DNA of 64,000 bases from NCBI RefSeq assembly GCF_943181405.1, contig NZ_CALPBY010000007.1, positions 310,001 to 374,000 of the forward strand. The letters are read 5' to 3'. This document shows positions 54,191 through 63,423 of this stretch, in pieces. Below the pieces are notes generated by a model, which was not told where the DNA came from, did no database searches, and worked only from the letters and a program-made list of their open reading frames with translations. Position numbers and translations under genes: made by a program. How positions within the stretch are numbered: the stretch's first letter is position 1; every line of letters begins with the position of its first letter. This DNA comes from Cellulosimicrobium sp. Marseille-Q4280. Lineage in GTDB: Bacteria > Actinomycetota > Actinomycetes > Actinomycetales > Cellulomonadaceae.

Positions 54191-55228
54191 GTGAGCGACC
54201 TGACCACGGCCGCCTCGCTCTCCGGCGAGGCGGCCGCCCCGAGCGCCCTCGGCGCGACGCCACGGCCGAGACCTGCGACCGAGACCCTCGAGCGCCCCGG
54301 GCCCGGGTGGACGGCAGGGCTCGACATCGGCGGGACGAAGGTGCTCGCGACCGTCCTCGGGCCCGACGGCGTCGCGCACGAGGCCGTGCGGGTCCCCACG
54401 GTCCGGGGCCCGCAGGGCGTCGTGGCCAGCGCCGCGCGCGCCGTGCGCGAGGTCGCGAGCAGGGCCGGGGTCGACCTGGCCGTGCTCGACGGCGTCGGCG
54501 TGGGGGTACCGGGCCTCGTGGACCCCGACGACGGGTCCGTGACCCATGCGGTCAACCTCGGCATCGAGGGTGTCCGCTTCCCGTTGTCGCGCGCGCTGTC
54601 CGACGAGCTGGGCGGGACGCCCGTGCGCACGGACAACGACCTCAACGTCGCGGCCCTCGGGGCCTCGCACCTCCGGGGTCCGGACGGGGGCGACCTCGCG
54701 TTCCTCGCGCTCGGCACCGGGCTCGCCGCAGGCATCGTCCTGGGCGGCGAGCTCCGCCGCGGTGTGAGCGGGGCCGCGGGGGAGATCGGGCACATCCCGA
54801 TCGACCCACGGGGTCCGGTGTGCGCGTGCGGTCAGCGGGGCTGCGTCGAGGTGTACGCCTCGGGCTCCGCGCTCAGCGCGCGCTGGCCGTCGCGCCACGG
54901 GCGTCCCGCGCCGGCCGAGCTGTTCGAGGCCGCGGCGGCGGGGGACGCGGAGGCGGTGCGCATCAAGGCGGAGTTCGCGTCCGCGGTCGCGAGCGCCGTG
55001 CGCATCCTCGAGCTGACCGTCGACGTGCGCCATGTCGTCCTGGGAGGCGGGGTCTCCGCGCTCGGCGAGCCGCTGCTCGACGCCGTCCGCGCCGCCCTCG
55101 AGGACCAGTCGCGCACGTCCCCGTTCCTGTCGTCGTTGCGGCTCGCGGACCGTGTGTCCCTCGCGCCCGACGACGTCCCCGTCGCCGCCGTGGGTGCCGC
55201 CCTCGTCGGCCGTCGAGAGGTGTCCTGA
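54191..55228 (+). CDS. ROK family sugar kinase (GlcNAc kinase-like)
   Basis: This 345-residue kinase has the ROK ATP motif AGLDIGGTKVLATVLG, catalytic DNDLNVAALGASHLRG and the zinc motif CACGQRGCVEVYASGSALSA. Placed between the importer and nagB, it likely makes N-acetylglucosamine 6-phosphate or glucosamine 6-phosphate. About 35 residues precede the kinase domain. The stop overlaps the nagB start. Confidence 0.9.
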   Translation: MSDLTTAASLSGEAAAPSALGATPRPRPATETLERPGPGWTAGLDIGGTKVLATVLGPDGVAHEAVRVPTVRGPQGVVASAARAVREVASRAGVDLAVLDGVGVGVPGLVDPDDGSVTHAVNLGIEGVRFPLSRALSDELGGTPVRTDNDLNVAALGASHLRGPDGGDLAFLALGTGLAAGIVLGGELRRGVSGAAGEIGHIPIDPRGPVCACGQRGCVEVYASGSALSARWPSRHGRPAPAELFEAAAAGDAEAVRIKAEFASAVASAVRILELTVDVRHVVLGGGVSALGEPLLDAVRAALEDQSRTSPFLSSLRLADRVSLAPDDVPVAAVGAALVGRREVS

Positions 55229-56010
55229 TGGAAGTCGTGATCGCTCCCGCCACGAGGCTCGCCGAGCTGGCCGCCGACGCGGTCGACGCGCTCGTGCGCG
55301 CGCGGCCCGACGCCGTGCTGGGTCTCGCCACGGGGTCCAGCCCGCTGAAGGTGTACGACGAGCTGGCGCGTCGGCACGAGCAGGAGGGGTTGTCGTTCGC
55401 GCAGGCACGGGCCTTCATGCTCGACGAGTACGTCGGCCTGCCCGCCGAGCACCCGGAGCGGTACCGCAACGTCATCGAGACGGAGATCGCGTCCCGCGTG
55501 GACTTCGCCCCCGGGGCCGTGCAGGGGCCGGACGGCAACGCCGAGGACCTGCCCGCGGCGTGCGCCGCGTACGAGGCCGCGATCTCCGACGCCGGCGGGG
55601 TGGACCTGCAGATCCTGGGGATCGGCACCGACGGGCACATCGCGTTCAACGAGCCGGGGTCCTCGCTGGCGTCGCGCACGCGGATCAAGACGCTCACGGC
55701 CCAGACGCGCGAGGACAACGCGCGGTTCTTCGGCGACGACGTGGACCGGGTGCCACGACACTGCCTGACGCAGGGCCTGGCGACGATCATGTCCGCCCGG
55801 CACCTCGTGCTGCTCGCGACGGGCAAGGGCAAGGCCGAGGCCGTGCACCAGCTCGTGGAGGGCCCGATCAGCGCCCTGTGGCCCGCGACGATCATGCAGA
55901 TGCACCCGCACGCGACCGTGCTCGTGGACGACGCCGCGGCCTCGCGCCTGCAGCTCGCGGACTACTACCGCCAGACCTACGCCTCGAAGCCGGGGTGGCA
56001 GGGTCTCTGA
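55228..56010 (+). CDS. nagB: Glucosamine-6-phosphate deaminase
   Basis: This 260-residue enzyme has LGLATGSSPLKVYDEL, the FMLDEYVGLP segment and LGIGTDGHIAFNEPGSSLAS, with the catalytic aspartate and histidine. It converts glucosamine 6-phosphate to fructose 6-phosphate and ammonia. The ATG at 55228 shares a base with the kinase stop (TGATG), so coupling is tight. No nagA is next to it. Confidence 0.95.
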   Translation: MEVVIAPATRLAELAADAVDALVRARPDAVLGLATGSSPLKVYDELARRHEQEGLSFAQARAFMLDEYVGLPAEHPERYRNVIETEIASRVDFAPGAVQGPDGNAEDLPAACAAYEAAISDAGGVDLQILGIGTDGHIAFNEPGSSLASRTRIKTLTAQTREDNARFFGDDVDRVPRHCLTQGLATIMSARHLVLLATGKGKAEAVHQLVEGPISALWPATIMQMHPHATVLVDDAAASRLQLADYYRQTYASKPGWQGL

Positions 56011-56172
56011 GCATGCACGAGCGCACGCGCCCCGGGGTCCCCGGGCCGCGAGCGCCAGTCCTCCCGCTGGCCGCCCGTCGGCGCCGGTCACGCCCCTGAC
56101 CGGTGCCGGCGGGCTCATCTGCGCCCGGGACCGGCGGACGCGCTGTCGGCGCGGCGACGTAGACTGCTGGCC

Positions 56173-56508
56173 ATGACCGAACTCCGCGCGAGCACGCCCC
56201 CCGGCGGTCCCGAGGACCCGTTCCGGAGCCCTGCGACCGAGCCGACCACGGGCACGTCGACAGGCGTCCTCGAGCGCGAGGAGACCCACGAGCAGGCCGA
56301 GCCGGGCGACCACGAGCGCTTCGCGCACTACGTGCGCAAGGAGAAGATCATGGAGTCGGCGATGTCCGGCAAGCCGGTGATCGCGCTCTGCGGCAAGGTC
56401 TGGGTACCGGGCCGCGACCCGAACAAGTTCCCCGTGTGCCCCACGTGCAAGGAGATCTACGACGGTCTGCGGGAGCCGCAGGACGGCGAGGGTGACTCCG
56501 GCAAGTGA
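56173..56508 (+). CDS. DUF3039 family protein
   Basis: This 111-residue protein has a polar N-terminus and a conserved end with HYVRKEKIMESAMSGKPVIA and CGKVWVPGRDPNKFPVCPTC, two Cys-x-x-Cys-like sites likely for zinc. DUF3039 proteins are found before this helicase in actinobacteria. The ATG is 7 bases after TAGACT (56160-56165), a leaderless layout. The stop overlaps the helicase start (GTGA). Confidence 0.88.
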   Translation: MTELRASTPPGGPEDPFRSPATEPTTGTSTGVLEREETHEQAEPGDHERFAHYVRKEKIMESAMSGKPVIALCGKVWVPGRDPNKFPVCPTCKEIYDGLREPQDGEGDSGK

Positions 56509-58358
56509 GCGGCACGCCCCACTCGTCGTCCACCTCCCCGAACTCTCCTCGCGCCACCTCCGGCGCCGCTCCGGCCGCACCGCAGAGCCCGTCGTCCGCG
56601 GCGGCCTCGCACCTCTCCCCGGCGTTCCCGCGCCGCGCCCCGTGGGGCTCGGCGTCCAGGCTGCGCGCGTGGCAGGCGGAGGCCCTCGAGCTCTACCGCG
56701 GCCGCGCGCCGCGTGACTTCCTCGCGGTCGCCACGCCCGGCGCCGGCAAGACGACGTTCGCGCTGCGCGTGGCGACCGAGCTCCTCGAGCAGGGCGTCGT
56801 GCGTCGCGTCACGGTCGTCGCCCCGACGGAGCACCTCAAGCACCAGTGGGCCGACGCCGCCGCGCGCGTCGGCATCCGCATCGACCCCAACTTCCGCAAC
56901 AGCCAGGGGCGGCACGGGTCGCACTACGACGGCGTCGCGCTGACGTACGCGCAGGTCGCGGCGAAGCCCGCGCTGCACGCCGCGCGCACGACCGCCGAGC
57001 GCACGCTCGTCATCCTCGACGAGGTCCACCACGGCGGGGACGCCCTGTCCTGGGGCGAGGCGGTGCGCGAGGCGTTCGAGGACGCCACGCGGCGCCTGAG
57101 CCTCACGGGTACTCCGTTCCGGTCCGACACGGCCGCGATCCCGTTCGTCGAGTACGAGCGCGGCCCCGACGGGATCCGCCGCTCGAAGGCCGACTACACG
57201 TACGGGTACGGCGAGGCGCTGCGCGACCACGTCGTGCGGCCGGTGCTCTTCCTCACGTACTCCGGCCAGATGCGCTGGCGCACGAAGGCGGGCGACGAGG
57301 TGAGCGCACGCCTCGGGGAGCCGCTCACGAAGGACATGACCGGGCAGGCGTGGCGCACGGCGCTCGACCCGAACGGCGAGTGGATCCCCTCCGTCCTCGC
57401 GGCGGCGGACAAGCGCCTCTCCGAGGTCCGGCGCGCGATCCCGGACGCGGGGGGTCTCGTCATCGCGACGGACCAGACGGACGCGCGCGCCTACGCGGGC
57501 CACCTCGCGCGGCTCACGGGGAAGTCGCCGACGGTCGTGCTCTCCGACGACGAGGGCGCGAGCGGGCGCATCGAGGAGTTCTCCGACGGCGACCAGCGCT
57601 GGATGGTCGCGGTGCGGATGGTGTCCGAGGGAGTGGACGTCCCGCGCCTGGCCGTGGGCGTGTACGCGACCTCGACCTCGACGCCGCTGTTCTTCGCGCA
57701 GGCCGTCGGGCGCTTCGTGCGCGCGCGGCGGCGGGGCGAGACGGCGTCGGTGTTCCTCCCGAGCGTCGCGCCGCTGCTCGAGCTCGCGAACGGGCTCGAG
57801 GTCGAGCGGGACCACGCGCTCGACCGCCCGCTCACGGCGGAGGAGCAGGGCGAGGGGTTCGACCCGGAGGCGGCGGAGCTCGCCGCGGCCAACCGGGAGG
57901 ACAAGGCCTCGGGGGAGCTCGTCCAGGGCAGCTTCGAGGCGCTCGAGGCCCAGGCGTCGTTCGACCGCGTCCTCTTCGACGGCGGCGAGTTCGGCACGGG
58001 TGCGGACGTCGGCTCGGACGAGGAGCTCGACTTCCTCGGACTGCCGGGGCTGCTCGACGCGGACCAGGTGACGAGCCTCCTGCGTCAGCGGCAGGCCGAC
58101 CAGATCAGCGCACGGTCCAAGAACGGTGTCGCGGCCGAGCGCGCGCGGTCCGAGCTGGAGCACCGGCGGGCGGCCGACCTGCGCAAGGAGCTCCAGCAGC
58201 TGGTGTCCGCGTGGGCGCGGCGCAGCGGGCAGCCCCACGGGACGGTGCACAACGAGCTGCGCCGTCGCTGCGGCGGCCCGGAGGTCCCGCTCGCGACCGT
58301 GGAGCAGCTCGACGCGCGCGTCAGCCTCGTCCGGGGCTGGTTCGTCGGCAAGAAGTAG
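56505..58358 (+). CDS. DEAD/DEAH box helicase (SF2)
   Basis: This 617-residue helicase has Walker A ATPGAGKTTFALRVATEL, motif II ILDEVHHGGD, motif III LTGTPFRSD and motif VI QAVGRFVRARR. An N-terminal low-complexity Ser/Pro/Ala tail of about 45 residues is present. It resembles type-III-restriction-like or XPB-like helicases. The role is unknown; DUF3039 is coupled to it. It ends 1 base before the reverse-strand pncB gene stop. Confidence 0.92.
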   Translation: MSGTPHSSSTSPNSPRATSGAAPAAPQSPSSAAASHLSPAFPRRAPWGSASRLRAWQAEALELYRGRAPRDFLAVATPGAGKTTFALRVATELLEQGVVRRVTVVAPTEHLKHQWADAAARVGIRIDPNFRNSQGRHGSHYDGVALTYAQVAAKPALHAARTTAERTLVILDEVHHGGDALSWGEAVREAFEDATRRLSLTGTPFRSDTAAIPFVEYERGPDGIRRSKADYTYGYGEALRDHVVRPVLFLTYSGQMRWRTKAGDEVSARLGEPLTKDMTGQAWRTALDPNGEWIPSVLAAADKRLSEVRRAIPDAGGLVIATDQTDARAYAGHLARLTGKSPTVVLSDDEGASGRIEEFSDGDQRWMVAVRMVSEGVDVPRLAVGVYATSTSTPLFFAQAVGRFVRARRRGETASVFLPSVAPLLELANGLEVERDHALDRPLTAEEQGEGFDPEAAELAAANREDKASGELVQGSFEALEAQASFDRVLFDGGEFGTGADVGSDEELDFLGLPGLLDADQVTSLLRQRQADQISARSKNGVAAERARSELEHRRAADLRKELQQLVSAWARRSGQPHGTVHNELRRRCGGPEVPLATVEQLDARVSLVRGWFVGKK

Positions 58359-59789
58359 TCAGTCGAGCGTGCGGACGACCGTGGGGATCGCCGGGTCGCC
58401 CGCCGAGAGCCGGCGTGCGCCGCGGGGCAGCTCGGCGCGCGACTCGCGGTGCCGGTCCGCCGCGTTCTGCACGCCGTACGACCCGACCCAGCGCGAGTCC
58501 ACGGCGCCGTCGACCACGAGCGGCACGTGCAGGGGGCGCACGTCGCCCTCCTCGGCGTCCGGGTCCCAGTCCCGGACGGCGAGGTCGGCGCCCGTGACCA
58601 CGAGCTCCTCGACGGCGCGACCGTCGTCCCCGTAGCGCCGGGCGGCGACCTTCCGGCCGCCGGTGCTCGTCTTGGCCGTCGAGGCCTTGGCGACCGGCTG
58701 CAGCACGCCCGACGCGTCCTCGCGGGCGACGAGCTTGTAGACCATGCCGCACGTCGGCGCCCCGGACCCGGTGACGAGCGACGTGCCGACGCCGTACGAG
58801 TCGACCGGTGCCGCCGCCAGCGCCGCGATCGCGTACTCGTCGAGGTCGGACGTCACCGTGATCCTCGTGTCGCGTGCGCCGAGCGAGTCGAGCTGTCGGC
58901 GGACCTCGACGGCGAGGACGCCGAGGTCGCCCGAGTCGAGCCGCACCGCCCCGAGCCCGGTCCCCGCGGCGCGGACGGCGTTCGCGACGCCGCGGTGCAC
59001 GTCGTAGGTGTCGACGAGCAGCGTGGTTCCGGGTCCCAGGGAGGCGACCTGGGACGCGAAGGCCGACTCCTCGTCGTCGTGCAGGAGCGTGAAGGCGTGG
59101 GCCGCGGTGCCGATGGTCTCCAGGCCGTAGCGGCGCCCCGCCTCGAGGTTGGACGTCCCGGCGAAGCCCGCGACCACGGCGGCGCGTGCCGCGGCGACCG
59201 CCGCCTGCTCGTTGGCGCGGCGCGCACCCATCTCGAGGCACGGGCGGTCGACGGCCGCGCTCGTCATGCGGGACGCGGCGGACGCGATCGCGGAGTCGTA
59301 GTTGAGGATCGACAGCACGAGGGTCTCGAGCACGACCGCCTCGGCGAACGTGCCCTCCACGACCATCACCGGGGAGTGGGGGAAGAACACCTCGCCCTCG
59401 GCATACCCGTTGATCGAGCCCGTGAAGCGGTAGCCCGCGAGATAGTCGAGCGTGCGGTCGTCCACGACGGAGTGCGCGTGCAGCCAGTCGAGCTCGTGCG
59501 GCGAGAAGCGGAACGCGGCGAGCGCCTCGAGCACACGACCCGTCCCCGCGAGGACCCCGTAGCGCCGTCCGGCCGGGAGGCGCCGGGTGAACACCTCGAA
59601 CAGGCAGTGGCGGTGCGCGGTGCCGTCGGCGAGCGCCGCCTGGAGCATCGTCAGCTCGTAGCGGTCCGTGAGGAGGGCGGTCGACGTGCTGGGGCCGTTG
59701 CCCACGGGTGCGGTCGCGCCGAGGGCGGCGTCGAGTCCGGGCGCGAGGGCGGCCCGGAGGGCGGCGGTGCCCCGGTCGTTCAGGCTCAT
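58359..59789 (-). CDS. pncB: Nicotinate phosphoribosyltransferase
   Basis: This 476-residue enzyme has LLTDRYELTMLQAALADG at the start, RLDSGDLGVLAVEVRRQL and the phosphate-binding KASTAKTSTGGRKVAARRYG. It makes nicotinate mononucleotide for NAD salvage. The ATG is 6 bases after TACGGT (59801-59796), a leaderless layout. It is divergent from clpS. Confidence 0.93.
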   Translation of the reverse strand: MSLNDRGTAALRAALAPGLDAALGATAPVGNGPSTSTALLTDRYELTMLQAALADGTAHRHCLFEVFTRRLPAGRRYGVLAGTGRVLEALAAFRFSPHELDWLHAHSVVDDRTLDYLAGYRFTGSINGYAEGEVFFPHSPVMVVEGTFAEAVVLETLVLSILNYDSAIASAASRMTSAAVDRPCLEMGARRANEQAAVAAARAAVVAGFAGTSNLEAGRRYGLETIGTAAHAFTLLHDDEESAFASQVASLGPGTTLLVDTYDVHRGVANAVRAAGTGLGAVRLDSGDLGVLAVEVRRQLDSLGARDTRITVTSDLDEYAIAALAAAPVDSYGVGTSLVTGSGAPTCGMVYKLVAREDASGVLQPVAKASTAKTSTGGRKVAARRYGDDGRAVEELVVTGADLAVRDWDPDAEEGDVRPLHVPLVVDGAVDSRWVGSYGVQNAADRHRESRAELPRGARRLSAGDPAIPTVVRTLD

Positions 59790-59853
59790 GCGGACACCGT
59801 AGGGCAGACGACCCCGTCACGGGCGGTGACGGGCCCGCGAATACAGTGGTGGG

Positions 59854-60189
59854 GTGAACCTCCCCCCGATCTTCACCCGCGCCGCCGCGCCCCGGGCCTC
59901 CGTCGCGGTCCCCGACGAGGCGACCCGCACCGACCTCGACGTGGCCGCCGACAGCCCGTGGGTGACCCTCGTGTGGAACGACCCGGTGAACCTCATGAGC
60001 TACGTCGCCTACGTGTTCGAGTCGTACTTCGGGTACCCCACGTCGCGGGCGAACGAGCTCATGCTCCAGGTGCACCACGAGGGCCGCGCGGCCGTGTCGA
60101 CCGGGACGCGCGAGCGCATGGAGGTGGACGTGCAGGCCATGCACGGCTTCGGTCTCTGGGCCACGATGCAGCGGAGCGACGAGGCATGA
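59854..60189 (+). CDS. clpS: ATP-dependent Clp protease adapter ClpS
   Basis: This 111-residue protein has [20 protein letters not shown] and a helix with [15 protein letters not shown]; it delivers N-degron substrates to ClpA/ClpC. The GTG is 6 bases after TACAGT (59842-59847). The stop overlaps the DUF2017 start (ATGA), a standard actinobacterial pair. Confidence 0.93.
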   Translation: MNLPPIFTRAAAPRASVAVPDEATRTDLDVAADSPWVTLVWNDPVNLMSYVAYVFESYFGYPTSRANELMLQVHHEGRAAVSTGTRERMEVDVQAMHGFGLWATMQRSDEA

Positions 60190-60896
60190 GGCCGTTCCGC
60201 ACCGACGAGCTGGGGTACGTCGCCGAGCTCGAGCCGTCCGAGCGCATCGTGCTGGCGCAGCTCGCGGGCGACGTCGCGCAGATGCTGCAGGAGCACGCGC
60301 CGGTCGACGCGCCCGGGGCCCGGGACCTCGGGGGCGCGGGGGACGGGTCCGAGGACGGCGAGGCCTGGGCGCCGCCCGGGTGGACGGGTCCCGCCCCCCG
60401 CGCGACCGGGTCCGGCACGCCGCGGTCCGACCGCAGGGCGCCGCTCGACCCGGCGGTGCGCCGTCTGCTCCCGGCGGCGTCCGACGACGCCGCGGTCGCG
60501 GCCGAGTTCCGCCGGTTCACGCAGGACGACCTGGCGGGGGAGAAGATCGGCCGGCTCGTGCTGCTCGGCCAGATGCTCGTGGACGGGGAGCCGGCGCACG
60601 CCGCGCCCTTCGTCGTGCCGCGCGACACCGCCAAGCGGGTCGCGGGCGCCCTGACGGACGTGCGCCTCGTCCTCGCGGAGCGCCTCGACCTGCGGACCGA
60701 CGAGCAGGTCGAGGGCCTGTACGACGAGCTCGACGCGGAGGGCGACGACGGCCCGGACGACGCCTCCGACGTCGACGGGCTCGCGGCGCGACGGTTCCTC
60801 GTGAGCGTGTTCCTCCTGACCGGCCTGCTCCAGGAGTCGCTCGTCGACGGCATGCTCGCCGACCTGCGGGCGGGCCGCGGGGACGCCCGGGGCTGA
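60186..60896 (+). CDS. DUF2017 family protein
   Basis: This 236-residue protein has an N-terminal [20 protein letters not shown] helix, a variable low-complexity linker and a helical C-terminal domain with [20 protein letters not shown]. It is always next to clpS in actinobacteria, so a link to Clp proteolysis is likely; no activity is known. The ATG overlaps the clpS stop. Confidence 0.88.
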   Translation: MRPFRTDELGYVAELEPSERIVLAQLAGDVAQMLQEHAPVDAPGARDLGGAGDGSEDGEAWAPPGWTGPAPRATGSGTPRSDRRAPLDPAVRRLLPAASDDAAVAAEFRRFTQDDLAGEKIGRLVLLGQMLVDGEPAHAAPFVVPRDTAKRVAGALTDVRLVLAERLDLRTDEQVEGLYDELDAEGDDGPDDASDVDGLAARRFLVSVFLLTGLLQESLVDGMLADLRAGRGDARG

Positions 60897-60986
60897 CGGT
60901 GCCGTGCCCGGTCTGTGGGCGCTGCCACAGCCCGACGGCGCGCGCACGGGGGGTCGTCCGGCGCCGGTCGCACTAGGCTCGGGCGC

Positions 60987-61790
60987 GTGAACGACGCTCC
61001 CATCGGCATCTTCGACTCGGGCGTGGGCGGGCTCACGGTGGCCCGCTCGATCCTCGACCAGCTGCCGAACGAGTCGCTCCTCTACATGGGGGATACCGCC
61101 AACGGCCCGTACGGCCCGAAGCCCCTCGCTGCGGTGCGCGCGATGGCGCTCGCCGTCATGGACCGGCTCGTCGACGACGGCGTGAAGATGCTCGTCATCG
61201 CGTGCAACTCGGCGTCGGCGGTCGTGCTGCCCGACGCCCGGGAGCGGTACACCGTGCGGCGCGGCATCCCCGTGGTCGAGGTCGTCCTGCCCGCGGCACG
61301 CCGGGCGGTGCTCGCTACGCGCTCGGGGCACATCGGGGTCATCGGCACCAAGGCGACGGTCGACTCCAAGGCGTACGACGACGCGTTCGCCGTCACGCCG
61401 GGGCTGCAGATCACGACGCGGGCGTGCCCCGCGTTCGTCCCGCTCATCGAGGACGGCGTGACGTCGGGCCCCGAGGTGATGGCGGTCGCGCACGAGTACC
61501 TCGACCCGGTCAAGGCGGCCGGCGTGGACACGCTGGTCCTCGGCTGCACGCACTACCCGCTCCTCACGGGCGCGATCTCCTACGTCATGGGGGAGGACGT
61601 CACGCTCGTGTCGAGCGCCGAGGAGACCGCGAAGGACGTCTACCGCACGCTCGTCGCGCACGACCTCGAGCGCTCGCGCGACGCCGGGCCGCCGCTGCAC
61701 CGCTTCCTCGCGACGGGCAGCGCCGAGCCGTTCGAGCACCTCGCGCGCCGGTTCCTCGGACCCGAGGTCCTCACCGTGGAGGCCGCCTGA
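60987..61790 (+). CDS. murI: Glutamate racemase
   Basis: This 267-residue enzyme has [17 protein letters not shown], and the two catalytic cysteines in VIACNSASA and LGCTHYPLL. It makes D-glutamate for peptidoglycan. The GTG at 60987 is 7 bases after TAGGCT (60974-60979). The stop overlaps the next start (TGATG). Confidence 0.95.
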   Translation: MNDAPIGIFDSGVGGLTVARSILDQLPNESLLYMGDTANGPYGPKPLAAVRAMALAVMDRLVDDGVKMLVIACNSASAVVLPDARERYTVRRGIPVVEVVLPAARRAVLATRSGHIGVIGTKATVDSKAYDDAFAVTPGLQITTRACPAFVPLIEDGVTSGPEVMAVAHEYLDPVKAAGVDTLVLGCTHYPLLTGAISYVMGEDVTLVSSAEETAKDVYRTLVAHDLERSRDAGPPLHRFLATGSAEPFEHLARRFLGPEVLTVEAA

Positions 61791-62620
61791 TGCGCCTCGT
61801 CACGGTCGGCTGCTCCGGGTCGTTCGCGGGCCCGGCCTCGCCCGCGTCGTCGTACCTGGTCCAGGTGCCGGCCGCCGAGGCCGCTGCCGCGGGTCACGAG
61901 GAGCGCGACTGGAGCGTCGTGCTCGACCTCGGGAACGGCTCGCTCGGTGCGCTGCAGCGGTTCGTCGACCCGCTCGACCTCGACGCCGTCGCGCTCTCGC
62001 ACCTGCACCCCGACCACTTCGTCGACGTGTGCGGCCTGTACGTGTACCTGCGGTACCACCCGGCACGGGGCTCCGCCCGGACGGGGGTGCCGTCGCGGCT
62101 GCCCGTGCTCGGGCCGTCGGACACGGAGGCGCGCCTCGACGCCGCCTACGGGGCGGACCCCGGCGACGGGCTCGCCCACGAGCTCGACGTGCGGACCTGG
62201 GAGCCCGGGGCCGCGGTCACCGTGGGACCGCTGACGCTCGAGCCGTTCCGCGTGTTCCACCCCGTCGAGGCGTACGGCGTGCGCGTCACGGGACCGTCGA
62301 CGCTCCGGCCCGGGGAGCGGTCCGTGCTCGCGTACACGGGCGACACCGACGCGTGCGACGGTGTCGTCGAGCTCGCGCGCGACGCCGACCTGCTGCTGTC
62401 CGAGGCGGCGTTCCACGAAGGTCGCGACGACGCCGTCGAGCGGGGCATCCACCTCACCGGGAGGCGGGCGGGGGAGGTCGCGACCGCGGCGGGCGCACGT
62501 AGGCTCGTGCTCACGCACCTCCCGGCCTGGAACGACCCCGACCGTTCTCGCGACGAGGCGCGCGAGGTCTACGCCGGTCCGGTCGACGTCGCGACGACGG
62601 GCGCCGAGTTCCTTCTCTAG
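61790..62620 (+). CDS. MBL fold metallo-hydrolase
   Basis: This 276-residue protein has the metallo-beta-lactamase motif LSHLHPDHFVDVCGLY, an aspartate in YTGDTDACDG and the final LTHLPAWNDP, so its metal site is complete. It resembles RNase Z-like hydrolases found next to murI in actinobacteria. The ATG overlaps the murI stop. The substrate is unknown. Confidence 0.9.
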   Translation: MRLVTVGCSGSFAGPASPASSYLVQVPAAEAAAAGHEERDWSVVLDLGNGSLGALQRFVDPLDLDAVALSHLHPDHFVDVCGLYVYLRYHPARGSARTGVPSRLPVLGPSDTEARLDAAYGADPGDGLAHELDVRTWEPGAAVTVGPLTLEPFRVFHPVEAYGVRVTGPSTLRPGERSVLAYTGDTDACDGVVELARDADLLLSEAAFHEGRDDAVERGIHLTGRRAGEVATAAGARRLVLTHLPAWNDPDRSRDEAREVYAGPVDVATTGAEFLL

Positions 62621-62658
62621 CCGCTCAGCGGACGGGGTCCGGTCGGTAGGGTGGGCGC

Positions 62659-63423
62659 ATGACCTCCCCCCAGAACTCCGGCGGCTCCGTGCTGCGCGTC
62701 GACGGCCGCGCGCCCGACCAGCTCCGTCCCGTCACCATCACGCGGAACTGGCTCGACCAGGCCGAGGGCAGCGTCCTCGTCGAGTTCGGGCGCACGCGCG
62801 TGCTGTGCGCCGCGTCGTTCACCGAGGGCGTCCCGCGCTGGCGCAAGGGCTCGGGCGAGGGCTGGGTCACGGCCGAGTACGCGATGCTGCCGCGCGCGAC
62901 GAACGAGCGGAGCCAGCGCGAGTCGGTCAAGGGCAAGATCGGTGGCCGCACGCACGAGATCTCGCGGCTGATCGGCCGCTCGCTGCGCGCGGTCATCGAC
63001 GTCTCCGCGCTCGGCGAGAACACGATCGTCCTCGACTGCGACGTGCTCCAGGCCGACGGCGGGACGCGCACCGCCGCGATCACCGGCGCCTACGTCGCGC
63101 TCGCCGACGCGGTCGCGTGGGGCCAGCGCCACGGTCACGTGAAGTCGGGCGGCAAGCCGGTGCTGACGGACTCCGTGGCCGCCGTGAGCGTCGGGATCGT
63201 CGACGGCGTGCCGATGCTCGACCTCCCGTACGTCGAGGACGTGCGTGCCGAGACGGACATGAACGTCGTCACCACGGGTGCAGGGACCTTCGTCGAGGTG
63301 CAGGGGACGGCCGAGCACGCGCCGTTCGACCGCGCCGAGCTCGACGCGCTCCTCGACCTCGCGGTCGCCGGGACCGCGCAGCTCACCGCGATCCAGCGCG
63401 CGGCGCTCGAGGCGGGCGCGTGA
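62659..63423 (+). CDS. rph: Ribonuclease PH
   Basis: This 254-residue enzyme has [19 protein letters not shown], the phosphate-binding [20 protein letters not shown] and [20 protein letters not shown]. It trims tRNA 3' ends. The ATG is 6 bases after TAGGGT (62647-62652). The stop overlaps the rdgB start (GTGA). Confidence 0.95.
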   Translation: MTSPQNSGGSVLRVDGRAPDQLRPVTITRNWLDQAEGSVLVEFGRTRVLCAASFTEGVPRWRKGSGEGWVTAEYAMLPRATNERSQRESVKGKIGGRTHEISRLIGRSLRAVIDVSALGENTIVLDCDVLQADGGTRTAAITGAYVALADAVAWGQRHGHVKSGGKPVLTDSVAAVSVGIVDGVPMLDLPYVEDVRAETDMNVVTTGAGTFVEVQGTAEHAPFDRAELDALLDLAVAGTAQLTAIQRAALEAGA

